Part shown: piece after piece, positions 53,135 to 62,153 of the stretch
Position numbering within the stretch: position 1 is the first letter of the stretch
Layout of the letters: each line of letters starts with the position of its first letter
From: CAYJLB01 sp964370845
GTDB lineage: Bacteria; Bacillota; Clostridia; Oscillospirales; Ruminococcaceae
Direction: 5' to 3'
DNA length: 64,000 nucleotides
NCBI GenBank assembly: GCA_964370845.1
Contig: CAYJLB010000007.1
Span: 1 to 64,000 of the forward strand
Made by a program: the position numbers and the translations under genes
Notes under the pieces: generated by a model
The model's input: only the letters and a program-made list of their open reading frames with translations
Told to the model about the DNA's origin: nothing
The model's database searches: none

Positions 53135-53839
53135 TTGAGTGCGGATTTTTCCAGAATTATTACATTACTTAGAAAAGAGCGTAATATTAGTCAAAAAACT
53201 GCGGCGGCGGATTTAGGTGTTTCCCAAGGGTTATTATCTCACTATGAAAAAGGTAAAAGAGAATGTGGGCTTGATTTTTTAGTTAAAATTGCTAACTATT
53301 ACGATGTTTCTTGCGATTATTTATTGGGGCGTTCTCCTGAACCGGAAGGAAAAACTTTTTCTGTAAATGATATTCCCGACGATGAACTTCCTCAAAGAGA
53401 TAAATTTGGTACAAGCGGTATAATGCTTGCTTTTAATAAAAAATTAGTAGGAAATTCTACAAATTTATTATTTTCACTAGCACAAAGGTCGAAAAGTGAT
53501 ATTTTAATGAAAGAGGTTTCCTCTTATTTAATGCTTAGTGTTTATCAAATGCTTAGAGTTATTTACTCATCAAATGTAAAAAATGATGAAAATTTCTTTA
53601 CTGTTCCTAAAATTATGTCTGTTGGACTTTGCGATGCTGCTATGAATTTGTCAAGGGCAAAGATTGAAGCTGTTGCTAGTGGATTTGCTTTAGATGAAAA
53701 AGACAGCGTTTCTACTGAAGATTTAGCAATTACAACGGACTCACTCTCTAGAGAGTATTCTGCGCAATATTCTTCTACTGTGAACTTAATTAAAAACTGT
53801 GAAGCTCGAATTAAAATTATGAGTGATACTGAAAAGTAA
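53135..53839 (+). CDS. Xre-family HTH regulator
   Basis: 234 residues from TTG 53135, with AAGGAGGGG at 53119-53127. An N-terminal Cro/C1 helix-turn-helix (about 4-60: LLRKERNISQKTAAADLGVSQ, then LLSHYEKGKRECGLDFLVK) precedes a helical C-terminal region of unknown family. It probably regulates its own gene through the inverted repeat in its leader. Target genes are unknown; the next gene has its own promoter. Confidence 0.9.
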   Translation: MSADFSRIITLLRKERNISQKTAAADLGVSQGLLSHYEKGKRECGLDFLVKIANYYDVSCDYLLGRSPEPEGKTFSVNDIPDDELPQRDKFGTSGIMLAFNKKLVGNSTNLLFSLAQRSKSDILMKEVSSYLMLSVYQMLRVIYSSNVKNDENFFTVPKIMSVGLCDAAMNLSRAKIEAVASGFALDEKDSVSTEDLAITTDSLSREYSAQYSSTVNLIKNCEARIKIMSDTEK

Positions 53840-53889
53840 AGAATAGATAAAAAGCAGTTTAAATTTAAATAATAATTTTATAAAACTAC

Positions 53890-53918
53890 TTGCAATTTTA
53901 TTTATAATGATGTATAAT
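53890..53918 (+). promoter_or_regulatory. Sigma-A promoter for the YjfB-like gene
   Basis: TTGCAA at 53890-53895 and TATAAT at 53913-53918, spacer 17 bp. Confidence 0.7.
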
Positions 53919-54001
53919 ATATACAATAATGGTGGGTTATGGAATTTGCCATTGCTTTAAATCTGAATTCTTGTGTTAGAAGTTAGAAAGGACGGAATTT
54001 T

Positions 54002-54187
54002 ATGGATATCGCTGCTTTATCAATGAGTATGGCTCAACAAAATGTTCAAACTCAAGTTTCTTTATCTATGGTTAAACAAACTATGGAACAAGCGGAAGTT
54101 TCTGCTGCTGCTCTTATTGAGGGTATGAGTGCTGGGACTACTGTACAAGCTCCTCCATCTTCAAATCTGTTAGATGTTAGAGCTTAG
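54002..54187 (+). CDS. YjfB-like putative motility protein
   Basis: 61 residues. MDIAALSMSMAQQNVQTQVS, a methionine/glutamine/alanine-rich helix, matches the PF14070 (YjfB, putative motility protein) pattern. It is followed by a proline/serine tail. Function is unproven; members occur in flagellated Firmicutes, but no flagellar genes are seen in this window. It has its own promoter and terminator. Confidence 0.8.
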   Translation: MDIAALSMSMAQQNVQTQVSLSMVKQTMEQAEVSAAALIEGMSAGTTVQAPPSSNLLDVRA

Positions 54188-54229
54188 TTATTTCTTAAAT
54201 AATAACAAACTATTAATTTAATATTTTTT

Positions 54230-54258
54230 GCTGACAAGAAAAACTTGTCAGCTTTTTC
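54230..54258 (+). terminator. Terminator after the YjfB-like gene
   Basis: 9-bp perfect stem (54230-54238 with 54244-54252), 5-nt loop, then TTTTT. Confidence 0.9.
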
Positions 54259-54317
54259 ATTTTTTGGGCATTTTGTTTAATAATTATCAAACAATGTATA
54301 TAGAAAGGATGACTAAA

Positions 54318-55607
54318 ATGCATTTAAAAGGCGTTCATCTTCCACATTTTAAGGGAACTCAATTTGTTAAAACAATTGACTTTGAGGTTCCTGAGAAAGC
54401 GATTTTCCCTATGTCACAGCATATGGGCGCTCCATGTGAGCCACTTGTGAAGAAAGGGGATACTGTTACTGTTGGGCAAAAAATTGGCGACTCTACCGCT
54501 TTTATGTCAACACCAATTCACTCTAGTGTTTCGGGGACGGTTGTGGATATTATCGAATACCTGCAAGCAAATGGAAGCACTTGTCAAGCTATTGTAGTTG
54601 AAACTGATGGACTTCAAACTCTATGTGAGGAGATTAAGCCACCTGTTGTCACTAATAGAGAAACGTTTCTCTCTGCAATAAAAGAAAGTGGTTGTTGCGG
54701 ACTTGGAGGAGCAGGGTTTCCTACCCATGTAAAATTTGCTTTTGACAAAGAAAAAACTCCAATTGACACCCTAGTTATCAACGGTGCTGAATGTGAACCA
54801 TACATAACCGCTGACTATCGAGAAATGATTGAAAGTACCGAGGAAATTATTGAAGGCATTGAGCTTACAATGAAATATTTGGATATTAAATACTGTGCAA
54901 TCGGAATTGAGAAAAATAAACCTCAAGGGATAAAAAAATTAATTGCCGCTTGCGCTCATAATGATAATATTAAAGTTTATCCGCTTAAAGCTGAGTACCC
55001 TCAAGGTGCAGAAAAAGTTATTGCTTATCACACTACAGGACGTGTGGTTGGTGATGGTGAACTTCCTTCGCACAAAGGTATTATGGTTGCAAATATTTCA
55101 ACTATTAGCTTTGTTTCAAAATACCTAAGAACAGGAATGCCTCTTATTAAAAAAAGGCTTACTGTTGAGGGTGATTTAGTTAGAAAGCCATGTAATGTTT
55201 TCGCTTTAATCGGAACTCCTGTGTCTTATCTTTTAAATCAATGTAATACTAATACAAAAAGACTAACAAAATTAATTACAGGTGGACCTATGATGGGAAT
55301 GCCTTTGTATGACACAGAAGCTCCTGTACTTAAAACTAATAACGCGCTTTTAGCGTTAAGTAAAAAAGCTATTTTCAAGAATAACCAAACTGCTTGTATT
55401 AGATGTGGACGTTGCGCAAACACATGTCCAATGAACCTTATGCCTATGAACTTTGAACGTGGCTACGATACAAAAAATATTGAAAGCTTGAAAAAAGATG
55501 GGATAATGGCTTGTATGAACTGCGGTTGTTGCTCTTATACCTGTCCAGCTAAACGAAATTTAGCAGAAAAAAATATGCTTGCAAAAGCACTTATTCCAAG
55601 AAATTAA
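54318..55607 (+). CDS. rnfC: Rnf complex subunit RnfC
   Basis: 429 residues from ATG 54318 with GAAAGG upstream. RnfC is the membrane-associated NADH-binding, Fe-S subunit. GGAGFPTHVKF (about 131-141) is the NADH/FMN region shared with complex I NuoF, a SLBB-like domain follows, and two [4Fe-4S] motifs lie at CIRCGRCANTCP (about 361) and CMNCGCCSYTCP (about 400). First gene of rnfCDGEAB. The Rnf complex couples ferredoxin oxidation by NAD to Na+ or H+ export. Confidence 0.96.
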   Translation: MHLKGVHLPHFKGTQFVKTIDFEVPEKAIFPMSQHMGAPCEPLVKKGDTVTVGQKIGDSTAFMSTPIHSSVSGTVVDIIEYLQANGSTCQAIVVETDGLQTLCEEIKPPVVTNRETFLSAIKESGCCGLGGAGFPTHVKFAFDKEKTPIDTLVINGAECEPYITADYREMIESTEEIIEGIELTMKYLDIKYCAIGIEKNKPQGIKKLIAACAHNDNIKVYPLKAEYPQGAEKVIAYHTTGRVVGDGELPSHKGIMVANISTISFVSKYLRTGMPLIKKRLTVEGDLVRKPCNVFALIGTPVSYLLNQCNTNTKRLTKLITGGPMMGMPLYDTEAPVLKTNNALLALSKKAIFKNNQTACIRCGRCANTCPMNLMPMNFERGYDTKNIESLKKDGIMACMNCGCCSYTCPAKRNLAEKNMLAKALIPRN

Positions 55608-55626
55608 GGAAAGGACTGATAAAAAA

Positions 55627-56580
55627 ATGCAACTTACCATTTCACCTTCACCACATATAACAAGTAAAAGTTCTACAACAAAAACAATGCTTTATGTAAT
55701 AATCGCACTTGTACCAGCAATTGTAATGGCAACAATTGTTTTTGGTGTTCGTGCTTTAATGCTTGTTATTATTTCAGCATTGACTTGTGTGGCACTTGAA
55801 TATTTTTCAAGATTAGTAATGAAAAGAAATAATACTATCAGCGACCTTAGTGCCGTTGTAACAGGTGTTATTTTAGCCTTAAATGTACCTAGCACTCTTC
55901 CATTTTGGATGATGATTGTGGGCGATATATTTGCAATTATAATCGCAAAGCAACTTTTTGGAGGGCTAGGGCAAAATTTTGCCAATCCAGCAATTGTAGC
56001 TAGAATTGCTCTTATTTTATCCTTTGGTTCACAAATGACACATTGGATTACTCCATTTGATTATGTTGGAGGAGTTGACGCTGTGACTATGGCAACACCT
56101 CTTGCTGATTTAAGCGGAACTGACATTACATATTCTTATTTAGATTTATTTTTAGGAACTGTACCTGGGTCACTGGGCGAAACTAGTGCAATGGCATTGC
56201 TAATAGGCGGAATTTTCTTAATTGCAACTAGAATAATTTCCCCTGTTTTACCAGTATCTTTTATCGGAACAGTGGCTTTAATGTCCTATTTGGTTGGAGA
56301 AGACCCTCTTTACCAAATTTTATCGGGCGGTTTAATGCTGGGTGCTTTATTTATGGCAACCGACTATGTAACTTCACCAATTACTGCAAGAGGAAAGATA
56401 ATTTTCGGAATAGGCTGTGGTATTATCACTTGTGTAATTAGATTTTATGCAAGTTTACCTGAGGGTGTTTCCTACGCAATTTTACTTATGAACATTCTTA
56501 CTCCATACATTGATATGGCGACTAAGAGAAAACGTTTTGGCTATAAAAAAGCTCCAAAAGTTGTAAAGGAGGCAAAGTAA
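55627..56580 (+). CDS. rnfD: Rnf complex subunit RnfD
   Basis: 317 residues from ATG 55627 after GGAAAGGA. Eight to ten hydrophobic segments; the flavin-attachment-type region GALFMATDYVTSP (about 235-247) carries the threonine that bears covalent FMN in family members. It forms the membrane core with RnfA and RnfE. Its stop codon abuts the rnfG ATG directly, indicating coupled translation. Confidence 0.95.
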   Translation: MQLTISPSPHITSKSSTTKTMLYVIIALVPAIVMATIVFGVRALMLVIISALTCVALEYFSRLVMKRNNTISDLSAVVTGVILALNVPSTLPFWMMIVGDIFAIIIAKQLFGGLGQNFANPAIVARIALILSFGSQMTHWITPFDYVGGVDAVTMATPLADLSGTDITYSYLDLFLGTVPGSLGETSAMALLIGGIFLIATRIISPVLPVSFIGTVALMSYLVGEDPLYQILSGGLMLGALFMATDYVTSPITARGKIIFGIGCGIITCVIRFYASLPEGVSYAILLMNILTPYIDMATKRKRFGYKKAPKVVKEAK

Positions 56581-57144
56581 ATGAAAGCTTTAAAACCTCC
56601 ATTTATATTAATGTTAATTTGTATCGTTGTTTCTGGACTTTTAGTAGTGGCTTATAACATCACTTATGTAGACACTGATGGTGTTATGACTAATAAACTT
56701 TCAAAAGCTGCTGCACAAATTTTTCCTGAGGGTGATTTTACTTTGCTCACAGTCACTGATGAGGAGGGGAATGTTTCCTCCCTTACATTTGACACTTATG
56801 GAGATGTACAAAATGTAATTCGTGAAAATACTTCGGGAACTATACTTATGCAAGTGGTTGCGGACGGATACAACAAAGACGGTATGAACTTTTTAATTGC
56901 ACTTGATGAAAATGGTGCTGTAATTGACCTTGCAAGCGTTTCAATGGGCGATACTCCTGGTATTGGAACTAAAATTTTGGAAGAAAGTTTTCTTTCTAAC
57001 TTTATTGGATTATCCTCAAGCGAGGGTGCAAATGACGTTGATACAGTAACTGCTGCTACACGTTCTTCCGACGGCGTTATAAAAGCTGTTGGTGTTGCAA
57101 TCGACACATACAATGACAACAAAGAGCTTATTGCTTCGAAATAA
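56581..57144 (+). CDS. rnfG: Rnf complex subunit RnfG
   Basis: 187 residues. An N-terminal transmembrane helix (about 6-26) is followed by an extracytoplasmic FMN-binding domain. DTVTAATRSSDGV (about 159-171) corresponds to the S/T-G-A-T attachment motif, with Ala replacing the usual Gly. The Thr that carries FMN is retained. It begins at the base after the rnfD stop. Confidence 0.94.
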   Translation: MKALKPPFILMLICIVVSGLLVVAYNITYVDTDGVMTNKLSKAAAQIFPEGDFTLLTVTDEEGNVSSLTFDTYGDVQNVIRENTSGTILMQVVADGYNKDGMNFLIALDENGAVIDLASVSMGDTPGIGTKILEESFLSNFIGLSSSEGANDVDTVTAATRSSDGVIKAVGVAIDTYNDNKELIASK

Positions 57145-57162
57145 GGAAAGGATTAAATAATT

Positions 57163-57843
57163 ATGTTGAAAGAATTTACTAAAGGCATTTTTAAAGAAAA
57201 CCCTGTCCTTGTTACATTGCTTGGAATGTGTCCCGTTTTGGCGGTAACAACCCTTGCTTCAAACGGACTTGGAATGGGTGCAGCAACAACATTTGTACTC
57301 CTTGGCTCAAATATCGTAATTTCTCTACTTAAAAAAGTTATTCCAAAACAAGTAAGATTACCCGCTTATATTGTTATAATCGCTGGTTTTGTAACCTTTA
57401 TTGAGCTTATGATAAAAGGCTATTTGCCAGATTTATACGATAGTTTGGGATTGTTTTTATCATTAATCACTGTAAACTGTATTATTTTAGGACGTGCGGA
57501 AGTTTTTGCTTCAAAAAGTAATGTTAAAAAGTCCATTTTAGATGCCTTGGGAATGGGTGTTGGGTTTACATTAGCACTATTTTTAATGGGTTCAATAAGA
57601 GAAATTCTTGGAACTGGGCAGTGGATGGGAATAGATTTACACCTTGACACTCCTCTCACAATGTTTATTATGCCTGCGGGTGGATTTTTGGTTTTAGGTT
57701 TTATAATTGCAGTATTAAATAAAATCAAAGGTACAAAACCTCCTAAAACAATTGGTTGCGACAACTGTCCAAACTTCTCACTATGTGGTGGTAATAACGA
57801 CCACGCAAGACCAGTTAAATGTCAAAAAGAAAAAAATAAGTAA
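57163..57843 (+). CDS. rnfE: Rnf complex subunit RnfE
   Basis: 226 residues. Six hydrophobic segments and the GMGVGFTLALFLMGSIREILG region mark RnfE (written in outline). After about residue 195 there is a hydrophilic tail with CDNCPNFSLCGG and a final C-x-K-E-K end, giving four cysteines not found in the classical RsxE core. They might bind metal or iron-sulfur on the cytoplasmic side. Confidence 0.94.
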   Translation: MLKEFTKGIFKENPVLVTLLGMCPVLAVTTLASNGLGMGAATTFVLLGSNIVISLLKKVIPKQVRLPAYIVIIAGFVTFIELMIKGYLPDLYDSLGLFLSLITVNCIILGRAEVFASKSNVKKSILDALGMGVGFTLALFLMGSIREILGTGQWMGIDLHLDTPLTMFIMPAGGFLVLGFIIAVLNKIKGTKPPKTIGCDNCPNFSLCGGNNDHARPVKCQKEKNK

Positions 57844-57859
57844 GGAAGGAGCTATTTAA

Positions 57860-58432
57860 ATGGAATTTTTTACAATATTAATAAGTGCAATTTTAATTGA
57901 CAACTTTGTATTGTCACGATTTTTAGGTATTTGTCCGTTTTTAGGCGTATCTAAAAAAATAAAAAGTGCCCTTGGAATGGGAATTGCTGTAATTTTCGTA
58001 ATGATTTGTGCAACTCTTGTAACTTGGCCGATTTATACATATTTTCTTGCTCCTTTTGGACTTGAATATTTACGAACTGTTGCCTTTATACTAATTATTG
58101 CATTATTTGTGCAATTAGTTGAAATGGTGCTTAAAAAGTTTATTCCACCACTTTACAGTGCTCTTGGTGTGTATTTACCACTTATTACAACAAACTGTGC
58201 TGTTTTGGGTGTAACTCTAATTAATATTGACAGTGAACTGGCATTTACTCATTCACTTGTTAATGCTTTAGGCGCTGGTATTGGTTTTACTGTTGCATTG
58301 CTACTATTTTCAGGTGTGCGTTCTCGTATTGAACACAGCAATATCCCTGAAATGTTCAAAGGAGTGCCTATAACTCTTGTATCCGCTGCAATTGTATCTT
58401 TAAGCTTTATGGGCTTTGCTGGAATGATTTAA
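57860..58432 (+). CDS. rnfA: Rnf complex subunit RnfA
   Basis: 190 residues, standard length. Six transmembrane segments, with NFVLSRFLGICPFLGVSKK at the start and GVYLPLITTNCAVLG in the middle. The cysteines in CPFLG and TNCAVLG correspond to those that coordinate the intramembrane iron-sulfur cluster with RnfE. SD AAGGAGC lies before the ATG. Confidence 0.96.
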   Translation: MEFFTILISAILIDNFVLSRFLGICPFLGVSKKIKSALGMGIAVIFVMICATLVTWPIYTYFLAPFGLEYLRTVAFILIIALFVQLVEMVLKKFIPPLYSALGVYLPLITTNCAVLGVTLINIDSELAFTHSLVNALGAGIGFTVALLLFSGVRSRIEHSNIPEMFKGVPITLVSAAIVSLSFMGFAGMI

Positions 58433-58458
58433 TTTTACAGAAAGGAATGGAAAATACT

Positions 58459-59256
58459 ATGGTTTTTGAAACATATATTTTGCCTATATTAATTTTTATC
58501 GGGCTAGGGCTTGTTGCTGGAACACTTTTAACAATTTCCTCAAAGTTTTTAGCGGTGAAAGTTGATAAAAAGCTTGAAAAATTACAAAGTGCGCTCCCTC
58601 AAATTAACTGTGGAGCTTGTGGATATTCTGGTTGTGACGGTTATGCTGTTGCTATATTAAATGATAATGTAGACGCAAACCTATGTAAGCCTGGAGGAGA
58701 TGATACTGCTCGTTTATTATCTGAAATCGCAGGTGTTGAATTTAAAGATGTTGAGAGTCAGATTGCCTGTGTAAAATGTCGTGGAAACTGTCACTTCACA
58801 ACGGAAAAATATACTTTTGAAGGTGCTCCTACTTGCGCTGGTGCAAGACGTTATTATTCAGGAAGTAAAACTTGTACAAATGGTTGTCTTGGATTTGGTG
58901 ACTGTATACAAGTTTGTCCTGAAGATGCAATTCACCTTAATGAAGGTATTGCATTTATTGACAAAGACAAGTGTATTGGCTGTGGACTTTGCGTAAAAAC
59001 TTGCCCTAACAATCTTATTGTAATTAAACCAATTACACATAAAATCGAAGTTGCTTGTCACTCTACTTCAATTGGCAAGGTTACAAAAAGTGTTTGTAAA
59101 GTAGGTTGTATCGGCTGTAAAATTTGCCAAAAAAATTGCCCCGAAGAAGCAATCACTGTTGAAAACAACTTTGCAAGCATAAACTATGACAAATGTACTC
59201 AATGTGGAATTTGTATGGATAAATGTCCAGTGGGAACAATTGTAGAAATAATATAA
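58459..59256 (+). CDS. rnfB: Rnf complex subunit RnfB
   Basis: 265 residues from ATG 58459 (ATG 58447 abuts the GAAAGGA site). A membrane anchor (about 5-27) is followed by the first cluster domain INCGACGYSGCDGY. Later motifs are CIQVCP, CIGCGLCVKTCP, CIGCKICQKNCP and CTQCGICMDKCP, each a [4Fe-4S] ligand set. RnfB takes electrons from reduced ferredoxin. Last gene of the operon, with a terminator after it. Confidence 0.96.
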   Translation: MVFETYILPILIFIGLGLVAGTLLTISSKFLAVKVDKKLEKLQSALPQINCGACGYSGCDGYAVAILNDNVDANLCKPGGDDTARLLSEIAGVEFKDVESQIACVKCRGNCHFTTEKYTFEGAPTCAGARRYYSGSKTCTNGCLGFGDCIQVCPEDAIHLNEGIAFIDKDKCIGCGLCVKTCPNNLIVIKPITHKIEVACHSTSIGKVTKSVCKVGCIGCKICQKNCPEEAITVENNFASINYDKCTQCGICMDKCPVGTIVEII

Positions 59257-59263
59257 GAATAAA

Positions 59264-59308
59264 AAAACTGGTTATAAGGAAACAAATCCTTATAACCAGT
59301 TTTAATTT
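59264..59308. terminator. Bidirectional terminator after rnfB
   Basis: 17-bp perfect stem (59264-59280 with 59287-59303), 6-nt loop, T-rich on both strands. It also serves the convergent Nudix gene. Confidence 0.92.
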
Positions 59309-59323
59309 GTCACAAAAGTATGT

Positions 59324-59725
59324 TTAAAGCACTGTCTTTGCTTTATTCACAATACTTCTATCATTTTCATAAGTTAAAAGAGATAAAGCATGTCCAATTT
59401 CAACCCAACGAATTTCCGAAATTTCATTTTCTTGTGGTTCAAAATTATAGTTTTTCGCTTTCCCAATAAAATAAACAACTTGTTTTTGAACATCTTTTTT
59501 GGGTGAATAAGTAACAATTTGTCTAAACGTAGGGTCGATGATTACATCAATATTTGTTTCCTCTTTTATCTCACGCACAGCGGTTTCCGTTTCGGTTTCC
59601 CCATTTTCCACGTGTCCTTTGGGGAATGACCAGTGTCCGCTGTTCACATGCTTAATAAGCAAAATTTCTGTGTTACCATGGAACTTTCTATAAACTATAG
59701 CTCCACAGGATTTTTCATTCAACAT
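59324..59725 (-). CDS. Nudix hydrolase, diadenosine tetraphosphatase-like
   Basis: 133 residues. The Nudix box GHVENGETETETAVREIKEETNI is complete (about 37-59, cited in outline), with Gly, both Glu pairs and Arg in place. The N-terminus KSCGAIVYRK and the small size resemble bis(5'-nucleosyl)-tetraphosphatases. The substrate is inferred only. GAAAGGA lies eight bases before ATG. Confidence 0.88.
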   Translation of the reverse strand: MLNEKSCGAIVYRKFHGNTEILLIKHVNSGHWSFPKGHVENGETETETAVREIKEETNIDVIIDPTFRQIVTYSPKKDVQKQVVYFIGKAKNYNFEPQENEISEIRWVEIGHALSLLTYENDRSIVNKAKTVL

Positions 59726-59937
59726 CCAAACGGTCCTTTCATAAAATTATATTTTCAATTAATTATAACACAAAAAAAGTCATTTGTCTTTACTTTTTAA
59801 AAATTTTTTTACATAAAATAAAAATTAATTTTTTCTCATAAATTATAATTTGTTTACAAAAAAACGAACTAAATATTGCTTTGCAAGGAATTTTTTTTGT
59901 GACTCTTTTGCGAACTGTGTTCTATTCAATATACTAA

Positions 59938-59966
59938 TTGACTTTTTGCTAATTTTTTAGTATAAT
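59938..59966 (+). promoter_or_regulatory. Sigma-A promoter for the hydrogenase-like GGDEF gene
   Basis: TTGACT at 59938-59943 and TATAAT at 59961-59966, spacer 17 bp, 42 bp before the ATG. Confidence 0.75.
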
Positions 59967-60007
59967 AAAACCAATCAAAGATTTTTTTAGGCTAGAGGCG
60001 GTGTCAC

Positions 60008-61747
60008 ATGGAAGATATTAGTTTTGTACATACAAAAGAAAGTTATTGTATGGGGTGTAATAAATGTATATTTAAATGCCCAACTGGCGCAAATGAGGCT
60101 TTTTTTGAAGCTGGCGCTGGAAAAGTTTTCATTAAAAATGGTTTTTGTATTTCCTGTGGCGAATGTATATCTATTTGTGACCATGGCGCGAGGGATTTTA
60201 TAGACGATACAAAGGAATTTTATAATGATTTAAAAAATGGTGAAAATATTTCTGTTGTAATTGCTCCAGCTGCAAAGTTTAATTTTGCTTCTTTGGAAAA
60301 AATTATTGGATATTTTAAAAGCCTTGGTGTAAAAAATGTTTATGACGTTTCTTTTGGTGCAGATATTTGCACTTGGGCGCATGTTAAAGTAATTAAAGAA
60401 AGAAATCTTACAGGGGTTATTGCACAGCCATGTCCTGTTGTTGTAAGTTATATTGAAAAGTATCGTGCGTCTTTAATAAATAAATTGTCACCTGTGCAAA
60501 GTCCAGTTATTTGCGTTGCTACATACTTAAAAAAATATCTTGGAATTAAAGATAAAATAATGTTTTTATCCCCATGTATTGGTAAAAAAAGAGAATGTAT
60601 TTCTGAAAACACTAACGACATGCTTGATTATAATATGAGTTTTATTAAATTTGAAGAATATTTAAAACAAAATAATATTGACTTAAACACTTTCCCTGAA
60701 GAAAAATTTGATAATATGGAAGGAAGTTTAGGATTTGCTTTTCCACGTCCTGGCGGTTTAAGCGAAAATATTAAATACCACCTTGGTGAAGATACTTGGA
60801 TTAAAAAAATCGAGGGAATACATAATATTAGCAATTATTTTGACGAATGTATTGAAGATGTAAAAAACAATAAGCCTATTCCGCTAATTATTGATGCTTT
60901 AAACTGTGAACATGGTTGTAATTTTGGTACGGGAACTCATAAACTTGCCCGACATAATGAAATTGATTATGTTACTAATAAAAATATATCTAATTTGAAA
61001 AGAGAGAATTCTGAAAAGCTGATGAATTATTTTTCAGAAACTTTTGATGTAAATGATTTTATAAGGGAATATAAAGATAGATCTTTCCATTATAAAAAAG
61101 ATGAAAATGTTGACATGGAAAAGGCATTTATTTCTCTTGGGAAAATTACAAAAGATGATAGGGAAATAAACTGTTTTTCTTGTGGATATGGTAATTGTTA
61201 TGACTTTGTATATGATTTAGCTACGGGGCATAATGACAAAAATAACTGTAGACATTATTTGCTTAATAAATTCAAAAAATTGAGTTTGCTTGATGATTTG
61301 ACTGGATTAAAAAATCGATATAGTTTTTCTCTTGCAGTTAAGGACTTAACTAAATTTCACCCTGATATCATTGGAATTGCATACGTTGACATTAATGGAT
61401 TAAAACAAGCTAATGATATTTATGGGCATAATTATGGCGATGAAATGATTATTGATTGTGCAAACTCACTTAAAAAAGTTTTCTTAGATAAAGTTTATCG
61501 TATTGGTGGAGATGAATTTATTATTTTAGATGATGAGATTACTGAAAGTTCTTTTAACAAAAAACTTTCTATTCTAACCAATTTAATTGATAAAAATAAA
61601 GATTTAGTAGTTTCCATTGGTTATTCATTTAGTTATAATTCTTCTCAATTTGAGGCAAAACGAGAGGAAGCGGACCAAAGAATGTACAAAGCAAAGCAAA
61701 AATTCTACGAAGAAAAAAGGCTTACTGATAGAAGAAATCGTACTTAA
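60008..61747 (+). CDS. [FeFe]-hydrogenase-like iron-sulfur sensor fused to GGDEF diguanylate cyclase
   Basis: 579 residues, cytoplasmic, no membrane helix. Ferredoxin part: C14, C17, C20, C24 and C47, C50, C53, C57 (two [4Fe-4S] motifs). Hydrogenase-like domain (about 80-350): AQPCP (C142), SPCIGKK (C190, K193) and NCEHGC (C300, C304) replace the usual TSCCP, MPCxxK and CxxGC; the four H-cluster ligands stay, but the proton-relay Cys is Pro141. A CFSCGYGNC module (C389, C392, C397, C414) follows. GGDEF domain about 428-570: DLTGL, GGDEF at 500-504; no RxxD inhibition site. It likely makes c-di-GMP under redox or H2 control. Monocistronic. Confidence 0.88.
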   Translation: MEDISFVHTKESYCMGCNKCIFKCPTGANEAFFEAGAGKVFIKNGFCISCGECISICDHGARDFIDDTKEFYNDLKNGENISVVIAPAAKFNFASLEKIIGYFKSLGVKNVYDVSFGADICTWAHVKVIKERNLTGVIAQPCPVVVSYIEKYRASLINKLSPVQSPVICVATYLKKYLGIKDKIMFLSPCIGKKRECISENTNDMLDYNMSFIKFEEYLKQNNIDLNTFPEEKFDNMEGSLGFAFPRPGGLSENIKYHLGEDTWIKKIEGIHNISNYFDECIEDVKNNKPIPLIIDALNCEHGCNFGTGTHKLARHNEIDYVTNKNISNLKRENSEKLMNYFSETFDVNDFIREYKDRSFHYKKDENVDMEKAFISLGKITKDDREINCFSCGYGNCYDFVYDLATGHNDKNNCRHYLLNKFKKLSLLDDLTGLKNRYSFSLAVKDLTKFHPDIIGIAYVDINGLKQANDIYGHNYGDEMIIDCANSLKKVFLDKVYRIGGDEFIILDDEITESSFNKKLSILTNLIDKNKDLVVSIGYSFSYNSSQFEAKREEADQRMYKAKQKFYEEKRLTDRRNRT

Positions 61748-61792
61748 ATAAAAGCGAAACACTATAAAAATGGTGTTTCGCTTTTATTTTAT
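61747..61792. terminator. Bidirectional terminator after the GGDEF gene
   Basis: 16-bp perfect stem (61747-61762 with 61773-61788), 10-nt loop, T-rich tail; shared with the small minus-strand gene. Confidence 0.88.
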
Positions 61793-61810
61793 TCAAAGTC
61801 TAAATGGAAA

Positions 61811-61990
61811 TTAATAATTTTGGTTATTGTTATTGCTATAAGTGTTATCAGCGCAACCTTTGCTTTCGTTTTTACAATTTCTTTCAGCAAGGCATTTTTC
61901 AACTTGTGCACCTTTTTCGTTGATGCTATTCATCATTGAAACTGTTTTTCCGCTATCTTTACAGTATTTACCTTTAATTTTTTTTGACAT
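61811..61990 (-). CDS. Small cysteine-containing hypothetical protein
   Basis: 59 residues from ATG 61990 with GAAAGGA ten bases upstream. MSKKIKGKYCKDSGKTVSM begins a basic, polar protein with cysteines at 10, 34, 40 and 47, and an Asn-rich end. Four cysteines could bind zinc, though the spacing is not a classic ribbon. No family recognised. The good ribosome site and terminator support a real gene. Confidence 0.55.
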   Translation of the reverse strand: MSKKIKGKYCKDSGKTVSMMNSINEKGAQVEKCLAERNCKNESKGCADNTYSNNNNQNY

Positions 61991-62153
61991 AAACACAAAT
62001 TCCTTTCTAAAGTTTATATTTATATTTTCATCAATAAAATTAAATTTATACTAAATCACTTTCTTTAAAAATGCGGAATATTTTGGTTATTTTTTGTCAA
62101 CTCTTTTAATATACTTATAAAAAATAATATTAAAAGAAAGGACAAATGCTATA

